Both the position numbers and the translations under genes were made by a program. The notes beneath the pieces were generated by a model. The model made no database searches, had not been told where the DNA came from, and worked only from the letters and a program-made list of their open reading frames with translations. A DNA stretch of 8,389 bases. It comes from Myxococcales bacterium. Lineage in GTDB: Bacteria > Myxococcota_A > Bradymonadia > Bradymonadales > Bradymonadaceae. Location: positions 1 through 8,389 of the forward strand of contig SKNI01000514.1 in NCBI GenBank assembly GCA_007120615.1, given 5' to 3'. How positions within the stretch are numbered: the stretch's first letter is position 1; each line of letters starts with the position of its first letter. Below are positions 1-6,833 of the stretch, piece by piece.

Positions 1-1365
1 GCCTTCGGTGGATTCGACTAATTTGATGGTCCCGTCGACGCGGGCGACCAGTCGTTGGGTGATGGCGAGTCCGAGGCCGGTTCCGGCGCCGGGGCTGCGG
101 GTGGTGAAGAAGGGGTCGAAGATGCGGGTGGCGATTTCGGGATCCACTCCGGGGCCGGTGTCTCGAATGTCGATTTGGACGAATTCGGGGTCTTCCTCGG
201 CAGAGACTATCAGGAGGGCCGGCGAGGAGTTGGCTTCGGTCATCGCTGCCACGGCGTTGAGTAATAAGTTGACCAGGACCTGACTCAATTCGCCGGTGAT
301 GGCGCGCACCTCTGGCAGGGTGTCGGGGAGCTCTAGTTGGATTTCGATGTCTCGGGCCGCCGGGGTAGCTCGGACGAGGTGAACCGCTTCGTCGATGACC
401 GTCGCCGGGTCCAGGGAGGTGGGTTGGGTGTCGGATTCGGCGCGGCTATAGTCCAGCAACTGGCGGATGGTCTGGCGGATTCGCTTGAGCTGGGTGATGC
501 TTCGATGGGCGAGGTCGTCGGCGGTCTCTTCGTCGAGTCCGCGGTCTCGGAGTAGGTCGGTATATCCCATGACGGCGGCCAGGGGATTTCCGACCTCGTG
601 GGCGACGCCGGCGGCCAGTTGTCCGACGCCGGCCATCTTCTCGGAGCGGATAAGAGAGTCCTGAGTCCGCTTCAATTCGTCGTGGGCTTGCTCCAGATCT
701 TCTAATTTTTGTTGAAGGCTGGTCCGTTGATCGTCGAGGCGCTCCAACATGGCGTTGAATTGGCGGCCTACTTCTCCGAGTTCGTTGCGGGGCAAGACCT
801 GAATGGGGCTTGCCAGATCGCCCTGGGACGCTCGTTGTGTGGCAATGCCCAGCGCTCGCAGGGGGCGGATAATGATGAGCGAGAAGAAGGCGTAGCCCAC
901 AAGAGTGACGAAAACGAGGGTGAGGCCGAGATATAGAAAGAGGGCATGGCGCCCGGCGTCGATGGAGTCCTGGGCGCGGCTTAACGAGAGGATGACCAGT
1001 ATTTCGCCGTCTTCTGCGGACCGCGTCCAGATGGCCGGTTGCTCCTGGAAGCTGGCGAGCCTGACCTGGCCGGGATCGGGAAGGGCGTCGGTTAGATCCG
1101 CCGGGACGGCTCCGGCGTGGAGTACGGAGGGTTGGCGCTCTAAGATGGCGGCGGCGCGGGCTCGTTCGGAAGGGTCCGAAATCTCTGCGAGCCATCCGAC
1201 GTGGCGTCGGGCTTCGTCGGCGTGGGCCTGTTGGATATGGCGTTTGTGTAATTGCGCCGTCGCTACGGCGACCAGGGCCAGGGCGAGCATCAAGAGAGCG
1301 ACCAGTCCCACCAGGAGTTGGCCTCTGAGCCCCCCGACCCGTCTACGTCTTCGGCTCGGTTGCAT
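1..1365 (-). CDS. HAMP-domain sensor histidine kinase (NtrB/AtoS-like), 3' end beyond window
   Basis: This is an inner-membrane two-component sensor kinase: it autophosphorylates on His and passes the phosphate to a response regulator. 455 codons are visible and the frame is open at the window start. The N-terminus is Arg-rich, followed by membrane helix 1 (about 15-38), a periplasmic region of about 100 residues with no fold I recognise, and helix 2 (about 141-165). A HAMP linker (about 166-218) and a short coiled coil (to about 240) follow. The HisKA H-box is AGVAHEVGNPLAAV with phosphoacceptor His256. The ATPase domain shows the N-box (LVNLLLNAVAAM, Asn370), G1 (DTGPGVD, 402-408), F-box (FDPFFTT, 416-422) and G2 (GTGLGLAI, 428-435). 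Only the last part of the ATPase domain is missing. The ATG at 1365 lies 6 nt after the prepilin peptidase stop with no strong ribosome site, which suggests translational coupling. No receiver domain is present in the visible part, so the partner is elsewhere. Confidence 0.93.
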   Translation of the reverse strand, partial: MQPSRRRRRVGGLRGQLLVGLVALLMLALALVAVATAQLHKRHIQQAHADEARRHVGWLAEISDPSERARAAAILERQPSVLHAGAVPADLTDALPDPGQVRLASFQEQPAIWTRSAEDGEILVILSLSRAQDSIDAGRHALFLYLGLTLVFVTLVGYAFFSLIIIRPLRALGIATQRASQGDLASPIQVLPRNELGEVGRQFNAMLERLDDQRTSLQQKLEDLEQAHDELKRTQDSLIRSEKMAGVGQLAAGVAHEVGNPLAAVMGYTDLLRDRGLDEETADDLAHRSITQLKRIRQTIRQLLDYSRAESDTQPTSLDPATVIDEAVHLVRATPAARDIEIQLELPDTLPEVRAITGELSQVLVNLLLNAVAAMTEANSSPALLIVSAEEDPEFVQIDIRDTGPGVDPEIATRIFDPFFTTRSPGAGTGLGLAITQRLVARVDGTIKLVESTEG

Positions 1366-1371
1366 AGGGAT

Positions 1372-2571
1372 TCAAAAGCCCGGATAGAAGTAAATCATAG
1401 AAAATGCGGGGGGCATAACCTCGCCGAGAAAGAAATATTGAACCCCGGCGAGTGCGATAAAGGGCCCAAAGGGGACGGCCAATCCGCCGGGGATTTCTTC
1501 TTCGGGGATTTCTTCTTCGGAGATTTCTACTTCGGAGACTTCTACTTCGGAGACTTCTACTTCGGAGACTTCTTCTTCAATAGCGTCCATCTCTTCATCA
1601 GGGTTGGAGACCGTGCCGTCCGCTACGCTTGTCTCCTGCTCATCGGCATGAGCGAGTTCTTGTTCCGTCTCGGAAGTGCTCGCTTCGCTTGCTTCTCGAG
1701 CCGCTCTGGCGACCACCCGGGGATCCTCCTCGTTGAGGATCTCGTTGGAGTCTTTGAGGAAGTCGGCGCCGACAAGGGCCCCTATTCCGGCGGCGATGAG
1801 GCCCTGAATGCTGGCGGCGAAGAAGATAAAGATCAACGCCGGCCAGCCCAGCCAGGCGCCCATTACGGCCATCAAGGTAACGTCACCGCCTCCGACGCCT
1901 TCGATCCCCCGGGCGGCAAAATAGACATAGAAGATGAGCACCACCGAGAATCCCCCGATGAGCAGGCCGATGATGCTTCCGGCCAGGGTCACGGGAGGCC
2001 AGAATCCGGCCATGGAGCCATCGGCCATGACGCTGCTGTTGTTGAGCATGAAGGCGGCGAGGACTCCCACGGCCATCGCAGGAAGAGTGAACTCATGGGG
2101 GATCAGATAATGGTCGATATCGACGAAGGTGATGACCACCAAAATGGCGAGGAAGAAGAAGTAGAAACCAAAGGCGATGGCGATGCTTCCCCAGGGAAGG
2201 GAGTGGACGTCGGGGACCGGAGGGGGTTGATTGAAACCGAGCGTCCCGCCGATGGAGCGAAAATGGGGGCCGGCAATCTTTACCCATAACATGGCGGAGA
2301 GAAAGCCCATCAACGCTTCCACCAGCGCATAGCGCCCGGGAATGGAGCAATCACATTGGCGGCATTTCCCGCCCAGGATGAACCAGCTGATGATGGGGAT
2401 ATTGTCGTACCACCGAATGGGGGACTCACATTCGGGACAGCGGCTGCCGGGGGTTACGATCGAGAGGCCGGCGGGGACGCGGTAGATGACCACGTTCAAA
2501 AATGAACCGACCACGGCGCCCAGGGCGAAGGCGAAAAAGAGGAAGATATAAAAGAGATGTTCGGGGGCCAT
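1372..2571 (-). CDS. pilD: Type IV prepilin peptidase / N-methyltransferase (PilD family) with acidic insertion
   Basis: This inner-membrane aspartyl protease cleaves the leader of type IV prepilins and type II secretion pseudopilins at the cytoplasmic face and usually N-methylates the new N-terminus. Visible family marks are GSFLNVVIYR in helix 1 (22-31) and a two-CxxC zinc-finger-like loop (Cys45/48 and Cys70/73, with WYDNIPIISW between). The first catalytic motif is FVDIDHYLIPHEFTLP (149-164, catalytic Asp151 by alignment). The second is GGGDVTLMAVMGAWLG (227-242, Asp230). The family's C-terminal PFGPFIA motif is at 367-373. Two positions differ from the usual pattern: PH replaces the common PD after the first Asp, and Thr232 sits where GxGDxK normally has Lys. 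At 399 residues it is about 100 longer than a typical PilD. The excess is an acidic segment at about 275-361, ending in six 5-residue repeats. The gene lies 34 nt after the upstream membrane protein and 6 nt before the kinase. The ATG at 2571 has no clear Shine-Dalgarno sequence. Confidence 0.93.
   Translation of the reverse strand: MAPEHLFYIFLFFAFALGAVVGSFLNVVIYRVPAGLSIVTPGSRCPECESPIRWYDNIPIISWFILGGKCRQCDCSIPGRYALVEALMGFLSAMLWVKIAGPHFRSIGGTLGFNQPPPVPDVHSLPWGSIAIAFGFYFFFLAILVVITFVDIDHYLIPHEFTLPAMAVGVLAAFMLNNSSVMADGSMAGFWPPVTLAGSIIGLLIGGFSVVLIFYVYFAARGIEGVGGGDVTLMAVMGAWLGWPALIFIFFAASIQGLIAAGIGALVGADFLKDSNEILNEEDPRVVARAAREASEASTSETEQELAHADEQETSVADGTVSNPDEEMDAIEEEVSEVEVSEVEVSEVEISEEEIPEEEIPGGLAVPFGPFIALAGVQYFFLGEVMPPAFSMIYFYPGF
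1489..1578 (-). repeat. Six tandem 15-bp repeats inside the prepilin peptidase gene
   Basis: There are six head-to-tail 15-bp units without gaps. On the plus strand they are two copies of GGGGATTTCTTCTTC, one of GGAGATTTCTACTTC, two of GGAGACTTCTACTTC and one of GGAGACTTCTTCTTC. Read on the coding strand they give residues 332-361 as EEEVS, EVEVS, EVEVS, EVEIS, EEEIP and EEEIP. The unit length is a multiple of three, so copy-number change would add or remove five acidic residues without a frameshift. Identical neighbouring units suggest recent slippage-type duplication. Confidence 0.95.
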
Positions 2572-2605
2572 GGGTCATCAGTTGAGAAGGGTGGCTGGCG
2601 ACCAG

Positions 2606-3196
2606 TCAGGAGCTCTCGGTCAGGCTTTTGTCTATATCACGGGCGACTTTTTCTCGATACCCTCGGCCCAGAAAGACCACATGAGCAAGGATCGCAGCGA
2701 GGCTAAGAGCGGAGAGGATGGCCGTGAGCACCAGAAGCGGTTGCCCGTCGCGGAGGACCAACCCCGCATCGCCGGGCACATGGGTTGTGGCACTGCGCAG
2801 GGCGCTGACCCACACGAGCGAGGCTCCCGTTACGGTGGCCATCATCAGGGAAAAATACTTCATCAAGCGTCGCCGGTAGCGGTAGGCAACCCCGTAGACC
2901 CAATACCAACTAAAGAGCAGCCCCCAGCCGGTCAGGGCCATGACGGGATTCCATTCTCCCGTGGAGATTGCAAAGTGGCTGGCCAGCAGGGAGGCAACGC
3001 AGACGCAGGCATAAGCGGGGTAGAGGACCACCGACTCCGGGACCCGTCCCGGAAGGATGCGAACGCGGGGTTGAGTTTGCTTCTTCCCGTGATCGCCGAT
3101 GATAACCGCCGGTAATTCCAGCGATTGTTCTGCCCGTGGGGGGGCATCGGGCACGGAGAAGGCGCGTTCGTTTTCAGGTGTTTGTTCGTTGGACAC
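2606..3196 (-). CDS. Hypothetical four-helix membrane protein upstream of prepilin peptidase
   Basis: I do not recognise this family. The 196-residue product has a hydrophilic, Pro/Glu-rich N-terminal tail (1-54) and four hydrophobic segments at about 56-77, 84-105, 114-133 and 153-177. It ends in a short charged cytoplasmic-type tail (RGYREKVARDIDKSLTESS). A basic YRYRRRLMKY stretch (105-114) sits between helices 2 and 3 and suggests a cytoplasmic loop. No signal peptide, lipobox or catalytic motif is evident. The start is a GTG. There is no in-frame ATG before the upstream in-frame TAG, and only a weak GGGGA lies about 9 nt before the GTG, so the N-terminus is the least certain part. The stop is 34 nt before the prepilin peptidase ATG on the same strand, so co-transcription is likely. 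A role in the pilus/secretion apparatus or in membrane support of the peptidase is a guess from position only. Confidence 0.8.
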   Translation of the reverse strand: MSNEQTPENERAFSVPDAPPRAEQSLELPAVIIGDHGKKQTQPRVRILPGRVPESVVLYPAYACVCVASLLASHFAISTGEWNPVMALTGWGLLFSWYWVYGVAYRYRRRLMKYFSLMMATVTGASLVWVSALRSATTHVPGDAGLVLRDGQPLLVLTAILSALSLAAILAHVVFLGRGYREKVARDIDKSLTESS

Positions 3197-3283
3197 GGTC
3201 CGTATCCCCGGAGGAAATGAGGGCTATAGGAGGTATCACGACAGCTCGTGTCAGAGCAACACCGGGGCGGGGCCCGGGCATTC

Positions 3284-3331
3284 CTATCTCCGGTCACTCC
3301 TATCTCCGGTCACTCCTATCTCCGGTCACTC
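3284..3331. repeat. Three perfect 16-bp tandem repeats in an intergenic gap
   Basis: Three identical contiguous copies of CTATCTCCGGTCACTC (plus strand) fill 48 bp of the 156-nt gap between the lipoprotein stop (3353) and the start of the membrane protein gene (3196). On the minus strand, the direction of transcription, each unit reads GAGTGACCGGAGATAG and so carries GGAG- and TAGGAGTGA-like sequence. The rest of the gap (3197-3283 and 3332-3352) shows no gene, no T-tracted terminator after the lipoprotein stop and no convincing promoter. The repeats are not protein-coding in any supported gene. Confidence 0.93.
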
Positions 3332-3352
3332 AGGGCAGGCGAATTTGGAACG

Positions 3353-6300
3353 TCATCGTCCCACCCACACGGCGCCGGTGACGTCCTGCGCGACGTCCTC
3401 GATCTCACCGCCGATCACAAAGATCCGTCCGGCCTCCTGAAGATGGCCAGCGAGGTGGCGGTCTTCGGAGAGGTTTACCGACCCCTGGCTCCAGAGCGAC
3501 AGCATCGGAGGATCCACTACGTCGGCCATCAGGATCGAGTTGGTGAGGCCGCCGAAGCGCATTCCGCCGAGGATGGCGAGGTTTTGGCCCAGGGACGCAA
3601 GGGCGTATCCAGTGCGGTTTACGCCGCTCCAGGTCATGTGGACCAGGCAGGGCTCCTCGGTGTCGGCCAGGGAGTCGGTGCAGACTAACTCCCCGCCGGG
3701 GAATGTGGCTTCGCAGGTGTCCAGCGCGATGTCACAGCTCTCCTGGCAGGCCGGATCCTCGCAGGCCTGCACACAACTCTCCCACTGGTGCTCGCACTCC
3801 AGGGTCCCGACGGCTCGCGAGGCCACGGCGGTGTTTGTCAGGGTGTCACCGGTGGTTCGCCCCGGCCCGAAGTAGAGCCACGGGTCGGCTCGGAACGCCC
3901 CGCACTGCCATCTGGGCACGGGGGCCTGCGGTGCGGTGCTGGCGCTGATCCAGGGTTGGCCGACGAGCTGGGTTTGATCGCTGATCTCGGTGAGGGTGGT
4001 CACGGAGATCGAGCCTTTGGCCGTGGCGAACCCGTCGAGGCCGAAGGCGGTGTACAGGTAGGTGACCTGAGGATCTGTAGGGTCCTGGGCGGTCTGGACG
4101 CAGGGGGCCTCCCGGTTTGCATAGAAGGGATCTTCACCCACTTGATGGGGTAAGTAGGCCATAACGGCCCACTCGCCAAGATCTCCCAGGGCCAGGGGAC
4201 AGCCCTCGCCGGCGCCTGCCTCACATTGCAGATCCGGATCGGGCTCGGCGTCGCCGGTGTCCAGAAACTCGGTGGTCTGGACCTCGGCGATCAACACCTC
4301 TGTCCCCGACGGGGAGTGTGCCGTGGGGCTTCGGTACACCCGGTAGGCGGTGGCGTTCGACACAGGCTGCCAGCTCAGGTGCAAGTGGAGGGCGTCTTCG
4401 CCGAGGTCGGGAGCCCGGACCGCGGTGGGAGGGCCGGGCAGGGACTCTCCGCGGGGGTTGGAGAGGTGGTCGTCGGGGAAGACGGCGGCCACCCGGTAGA
4501 TCCACAAGCCCTCATCGAGGCCGGAGCTCTCCGCCACGATCCGCCGGGCGCTCTCTGTGCGGGGCGCGTCGTCGGGATCGAGGATCTGGGCTCGGAGCAC
4601 TGTGGCCTGGGACTCGTCATTGTGTCGTCCGCCGACCAGGAAGAGATACCGACCCACCTGGGCTGCGCCGGCCTCCGTGAGGGGCCAGGTGTAGAACCCT
4701 TGATCAGGGTCGTGGAGTCGGATCGGCCGGCTCTGCACGCGCCAGCCGTCCTCGGCGATGCCCCGGAACCGGCCGGGCCGGGCGATCTCGATCACGTCGT
4801 AGTCCTGGCCTGCGCCATCATCGCCGCCGAGAGCATAGAAGAATCGCTCGCCATAGGTGGCCGCTCCGGAAAGCGCGGCGAGCCCGCGTCGCGGTACGTT
4901 CAGAGACGGCGCCGTCTCGGAGCTTGTCAAGGCCCCCGTGGGGTTCACGACGGTGACCGCGGAGAACGCCGCTGTACGCGTGGCCACCACCCCGCCGGCT
5001 GCCGTGACGGGCTGGTCCACGAGGACCACACAGGAGGTCCCTTCTCCGAGCCCTTCGGAGCTCACGGGAAAGACGGCTTCCAGATGCTCCTGATCTACCC
5101 AGGTCGTCTGCGGTGCCGTCAACTCGAAGGGCTCGGTGGAGTTTTCGTCGAGGCACTCGTACCGGACCTCGGCGCTCTCCGAGAATCGTTCACCCCGCAG
5201 GTCCAGGGTGATATCCTCGATGAGGGCCCGGGTAGGGCTCACGTCGCCGAGCAGTGGCGATGGGGTTTCCTCGTCGGTCACCCAGAAGGGAGCCTCGACG
5301 ACCCCGACGCCTCCGTCGGGGTTGACGACCACCACCTCGTAGGACCCGACGGTGAGCCCCGAGGGGACCATGGCTCTGAGCCTGGTGGCCTCCAGAAACT
5401 CCAGCGAATGGAGCTCCACGGCGGGGCCCTCCTCAGGTCTGAGGTACACCCGCGGCAGCTCCTGAAGCTGCGTTTCGCCCGTTGGCGCCGGGTCGATGGC
5501 CCGGAGCTCTACGATCGTGTCCTCGGCGGTGGAGCCCGAGGTGGGTTCTACGTGATCGAGGGCCACTGTGAGTTCGGTAGCGACAGAGAGCCCCGCCGGG
5601 AGATACGCCGGACAGGCCTCCCCGGAGGTCTCCACGAAGACCGAGTAGGGGCCGGCCTCGAGCCCGGCCGGAAGCGTGGCGTCGATGATCCGTGGAGCTG
5701 CCGGGTCGTAGGCGAACTCCAGGTCCGAGGGCTCGCCGGTGGCTTCCTCGACGGCCCATACCCGGGTCACAGTTTGGTCCAGGGGCCCGCTCAAGAAGAG
5801 GGCGATCGGGGTCTGAGCTTCGCCGTAGAAGACCTCGGGGTCGGCGCCGATCAGATCCACGTCGAGCACCGTCGGGGCCGCCTCAAGCACCTCCGAGTAC
5901 GCCACGGATTCTCCCTCGCGCACCCCGACCAGGGCGAAGAAGTAGGTCTCGTCTGTCTGTAGCCCGGTCTCTAGATGAGGGCTCGTCACGTCCTCGCGCA
6001 CCTGGGCGTGAACGGGCGGGTCGCCGGGATCGAAGTCCTCTCCGGTGAAGATCAGATCATAGCGGTCCACCTCGAGCTCGTCCCACCGCAGGGTCACATC
6101 GTCGTGGCAGCGCTCGACCTCCAGCGGTAATTCCAGGGCGACGCTCTCTTCGAAGGTGGCCATGACCTCGCAGTCCTCGACGATGGGCGCGGTGACATAA
6201 AGGCCGCCGTCGAGGCTTCCACCGCAGCCGCTGACCTCGCGGATCTCGAATCCCACCTCGGGGTGGATCTGAAACTCCAGAACCTGCTCGTGCTCCACGA

Positions 6301-6667
6301 TCTGCTCGCCGGCGGGCTCCACACTCCCGCCCGGGCCGTGAGACACGGTTACTCTATGCTGCGAGGCTGCGAAGAGGGCCTGCACGGTGCAGTCCTCCTC
6401 GACGGGATTTGTGGTGAAGAGGTCCGCTTCCAGAGTGCCATCGCAGGTGCCCTCCACTCCCTGGAGCTCATGGCCGTCGTCGGCGATGAGCACGAAGCTG
6501 ACCGTTTCGCCCTCGTCCACAGTCTGGGGGGTGTCGGGCTCGATGCTTCCTCCGGACCCGGCCTCGGGTGTGACCACATAGGTCTGCTCCGGCTCGGGGG
6601 TTCCACAGGCCACCAGCGCCGCCACTGCCAGCGCTGCCAGGGTCTTCCAACGGTATGACTTCATCAT
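3353..6667 (-). CDS. Large modular lipoprotein: InlB-like repeats, FnIII, IPT/TIG-like and kelch-type domains
   Basis: This is a predicted exported lipoprotein of 1104 residues. The signal peptide ends in lipobox LVAC with Cys21 as the lipidated residue, followed by Gly22. Two homologous InlB B-repeat-like modules follow at 30-100 and 104-172. Each has a GGS(I/V)EP start and a conserved Cys pair (Cys75/93 and Cys148/166) that may form a disulfide. An FnIII-like domain (about 178-265) has the typical VTLRWDELEVDRYDLIF core. Three Ig-like IPT/TIG-type segments run from about 268 to 575. A kelch-like region has GG-type strands near 606-614, 672-680, 1027-1035 and 1080-1087, and a weaker one near 867-877. 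It is interrupted by an FnIII-like domain (about 735-805) and a Cys-rich helical segment (957-985). No enzyme motif is seen. The fold set suggests adhesion or ligand binding at the cell envelope; the exact role is unknown. Two adjacent ATGs (6667 and 6664) follow a GGAGAG site; the second has the better spacing, a one-residue difference. The gene is transcribed divergently from the HD-GYP gene. Confidence 0.88.
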   Translation of the reverse strand: MMKSYRWKTLAALAVAALVACGTPEPEQTYVVTPEAGSGGSIEPDTPQTVDEGETVSFVLIADDGHELQGVEGTCDGTLEADLFTTNPVEEDCTVQALFAASQHRVTVSHGPGGSVEPAGEQIVEHEQVLEFQIHPEVGFEIREVSGCGGSLDGGLYVTAPIVEDCEVMATFEESVALELPLEVERCHDDVTLRWDELEVDRYDLIFTGEDFDPGDPPVHAQVREDVTSPHLETGLQTDETYFFALVGVREGESVAYSEVLEAAPTVLDVDLIGADPEVFYGEAQTPIALFLSGPLDQTVTRVWAVEEATGEPSDLEFAYDPAAPRIIDATLPAGLEAGPYSVFVETSGEACPAYLPAGLSVATELTVALDHVEPTSGSTAEDTIVELRAIDPAPTGETQLQELPRVYLRPEEGPAVELHSLEFLEATRLRAMVPSGLTVGSYEVVVVNPDGGVGVVEAPFWVTDEETPSPLLGDVSPTRALIEDITLDLRGERFSESAEVRYECLDENSTEPFELTAPQTTWVDQEHLEAVFPVSSEGLGEGTSCVVLVDQPVTAAGGVVATRTAAFSAVTVVNPTGALTSSETAPSLNVPRRGLAALSGAATYGERFFYALGGDDGAGQDYDVIEIARPGRFRGIAEDGWRVQSRPIRLHDPDQGFYTWPLTEAGAAQVGRYLFLVGGRHNDESQATVLRAQILDPDDAPRTESARRIVAESSGLDEGLWIYRVAAVFPDDHLSNPRGESLPGPPTAVRAPDLGEDALHLHLSWQPVSNATAYRVYRSPTAHSPSGTEVLIAEVQTTEFLDTGDAEPDPDLQCEAGAGEGCPLALGDLGEWAVMAYLPHQVGEDPFYANREAPCVQTAQDPTDPQVTYLYTAFGLDGFATAKGSISVTTLTEISDQTQLVGQPWISASTAPQAPVPRWQCGAFRADPWLYFGPGRTTGDTLTNTAVASRAVGTLECEHQWESCVQACEDPACQESCDIALDTCEATFPGGELVCTDSLADTEEPCLVHMTWSGVNRTGYALASLGQNLAILGGMRFGGLTNSILMADVVDPPMLSLWSQGSVNLSEDRHLAGHLQEAGRIFVIGGEIEDVAQDVTGAVWVGR

Positions 6668-6670
6668 GGA

Positions 6671-6676
6671 CTCTCC
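6671..6676 (-). promoter_or_regulatory. Ribosome binding site of the lipoprotein gene
   Basis: GGAGAG on the minus strand lies 3 nt before the first of two tandem ATG codons and 6 nt before the second. Counted from GGAG, the spacings are 5 and 8 nt. Both starts are therefore possible, with the second slightly favoured. The two products differ by one Met, and the signal peptide is unaffected. Confidence 0.7.
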
Positions 6677-6700
6677 GGGTCAAAGAGGATCGGAGCTCCC

Positions 6701-6728
6701 AGAATAGTGCTGAGTGTCTGTTATTCAA
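6701..6728 (-). promoter_or_regulatory. Candidate sigma-70-type promoter for the lipoprotein gene
   Basis: On the minus strand, TTGAAT (plus 6723-6728) and TATTCT (plus 6701-6706) are separated by 16 nt. Each hexamer matches the -35/-10 consensus at four of six positions. The predicted start of transcription near 6694 would leave a leader of about 27 nt containing the GGAGAG ribosome site. This is a by-eye match in a genome whose sigma-factor preferences are not known here. Confidence 0.4.
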
Positions 6729-6747
6729 CCCCACCTGAGGTTTGCGC

Positions 6748-6775
6748 GTGCGGGGGGCCTGCCGCACAGGCTCCC
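6748..6775 (+). promoter_or_regulatory. Overlapping, mutually exclusive inverted repeats in the divergent control region
   Basis: Two stems share bases. GTGCGG (6748-6753) pairs with CCGCAC (6762-6767). Alternatively, GGGGGCCTG (6753-6761) pairs with CAGGCTCCC (6767-6775) around a 5-nt CCGCA loop, nine pairs with one G-U that works only in plus-strand RNA. The element lies about 20 bp upstream of the lipoprotein promoter candidate and about 120 bp before the HD-GYP start. No T-tract follows, so it is not a standard terminator. It could be an operator or a leader structure, or chance in GC-rich DNA. Confidence 0.35.
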
Positions 6776-6820
6776 GGAGATTGGTGAGGTAGTGGGATGA
6801 GGCCGGTACGCCGAATTGAC

Positions 6821-6833
6821 GGCCCTGTGGGCC
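6821..6833. promoter_or_regulatory. Small perfect inverted repeat upstream of the HD-GYP gene
   Basis: GGCCC-TGT-GGGCC is a perfect 5-bp inverted repeat directly abutting a TTGACG hexamer (6816-6821). No good -10 hexamer is found 16-18 nt downstream of TTGACG, so a promoter here is not established. An AT-rich patch (about 6849-6869) follows before the gene. The rest of the 225-nt gap (6668-6892) shows no small gene that I can support. Confidence 0.25.

Noticed and set aside
446..1195. A 249-codon minus-strand open frame, very rich in Arg and Pro
   Set aside because: It is a frame-shifted shadow of the histidine kinase, whose true frame carries the HAMP, H-box and ATPase motifs.
1252..2289. 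A 345-codon plus-strand open frame with FGDF(Y/F) repeats
   Set aside because: It is the antisense reading of the prepilin peptidase gene. The FGDF repeats are simply the 15-bp repeats read backwards, and there is no ribosome site or family pattern.
3237..3277. Short inverted repeats CACGA-CAGC-TCGTG (3237-3250) and the GC-rich element around 3262-3277 as a terminator
   Set aside because: The stems are only 5 bp and no T-tract follows on either strand, so they are common by chance in GC-rich DNA.
3284..3331. CRISPR-like array
   Set aside because: The 16-bp units are contiguous with no spacers, only three copies exist, and there are no cas genes.
3217..3381. A 54-codon plus-strand frame with GGAGG just before its ATG, running through the 16-bp repeats
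   Set aside because: The ribosome site is only 2 nt from the ATG, the product is a translation of the repeats, and it ends inside the lipoprotein gene on the other strand.
4226..5962. A 578-codon open frame antisense to the lipoprotein gene
   Set aside because: Its product is rich in Gly, Arg, Asp and Val with no domain pattern, as expected opposite a GC-rich gene. The opposite strand encodes a lipoprotein with clear signal peptide and repeats.
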